5,733 nucleotides of DNA from an uncultured Anaerolineales bacterium (GTDB lineage Bacteria > Chloroflexota > Anaerolineae > Anaerolineales > Villigracilaceae), in assembly GCA_938008865.1 (NCBI GenBank), contig CALLJA010000033.1, forward strand, positions 1-5,733, read 5' to 3'. The position numbers and the translations under genes were made by a program. The notes beneath the pieces are model-generated. The model was not told the DNA's origin. It saw only the letters and a list, made by a program, of their open reading frames with translations, and did no database searches. Positions 5,644 to 5,733 of the stretch are shown here, one piece after another (position 1 is the stretch's first letter; the number at the start of each line of letters is the position of its first letter).

Positions 5644-5733
5644 ATGAAAACGACAGACCGCAATTCCCTGATCCTCTTCCCCATCCTGGTCCTGATCGGC
5701 CTCCTCGTTGCCCTGCCGGGCAGCCCGGGCGGA
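5644..5733 (+). CDS. N-terminal fragment of a membrane protein, possibly DUF1295 (steroid 5-alpha-reductase-like); runs off right edge
   Basis: Ten bases after the DUF1475-like stop, ATG 5644 has AAGGAA (5632-5637) six bases upstream and opens a frame of 30 codons without a stop to the window end. The product starts MKTTDRNSL, then a hydrophobic helix ILFPILVLIGLLVAL, then PGSPGG. This layout, a first transmembrane helix ending in a G-S-x-G-G turn, recalls DUF1295 membrane proteins, which have a steroid 5-alpha-reductase-like fold. The fragment is too short to be sure; any small membrane or lipid-anchored protein with an uncleaved signal is possible. Confidence 0.6.
   Translation, partial: MKTTDRNSLILFPILVLIGLLVALPGSPGG

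Noticed and set aside
1..5733. CRISPR array, tRNA, rRNA or insertion sequence
   Set aside because: No regularly spaced long repeats, RNA gene signatures or transposase-like frames; genes fill the window apart from the 153-bp divergent region and the 80-bp gap.

Overview
The window carries a carotenoid and probable light-response locus from a GC-rich bacterium. The gene set (phytoene synthase, CrtI-type desaturase, a B12-binding MerR regulator, a free-standing DICT protein, a DegV protein and small DUF membrane proteins) together with the codon bias suggests Chloroflexota, perhaps an Anaerolineae-like lineage. This is an inference from gene content; no rRNA or phylogenetic marker is present.

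Layout. A phytoene synthase gene (crtB) occupies 812 down to 1 on the minus strand and runs off the left edge. Region 813-965 is an AT-rich divergent control region. It holds two back-to-back sigma70-type promoters, TTGACA-16-TAAAAT leftward and TTGACA-16-TATAAT rightward. Both are overlaid by 11-bp-period repeats of the form nTnnACAA, and the 11-mer CTTGACAAATA occurs once on each strand as an exact inverted pair. To the right, crtI (966-2501) encodes a phytoene desaturase. After an 80-bp gap with a third run of the same 11-bp-period repeats comes a tightly packed co-directional operon: a CarH/LitR-like MerR-B12 regulator (2582-3901), a DICT-domain protein (3898-4467, ATGA overlap), a DegV-family fatty-acid-binding protein (4464-5303, ATGA overlap), a 108-residue membrane protein resembling DUF1475 (5307-5633), and the first 30 codons of another membrane protein (5644 to the right edge, possibly DUF1295).

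How the genes work together (inference). CrtB condenses two geranylgeranyl diphosphates to phytoene and CrtI desaturates it to coloured carotenoid. The regulator keeps the Wx9EH signature of adenosylcobalamin photoreceptors and the cobalt-ligand histidine. In that family the protein represses carotenoid genes in the dark and releases DNA when light breaks the Co-C bond. The matching repeats at the crtB, crtI and regulator promoters suggest one B12/light-controlled regulon with autoregulation. The DICT protein may be a second sensory partner. The DegV and membrane-protein genes suggest that a lipid or membrane response is switched together with pigment. The parts of particular interest are the three-site operator set, the uncharacterised C-terminal domain of the regulator, and the translationally coupled B12-MerR/DICT pair.
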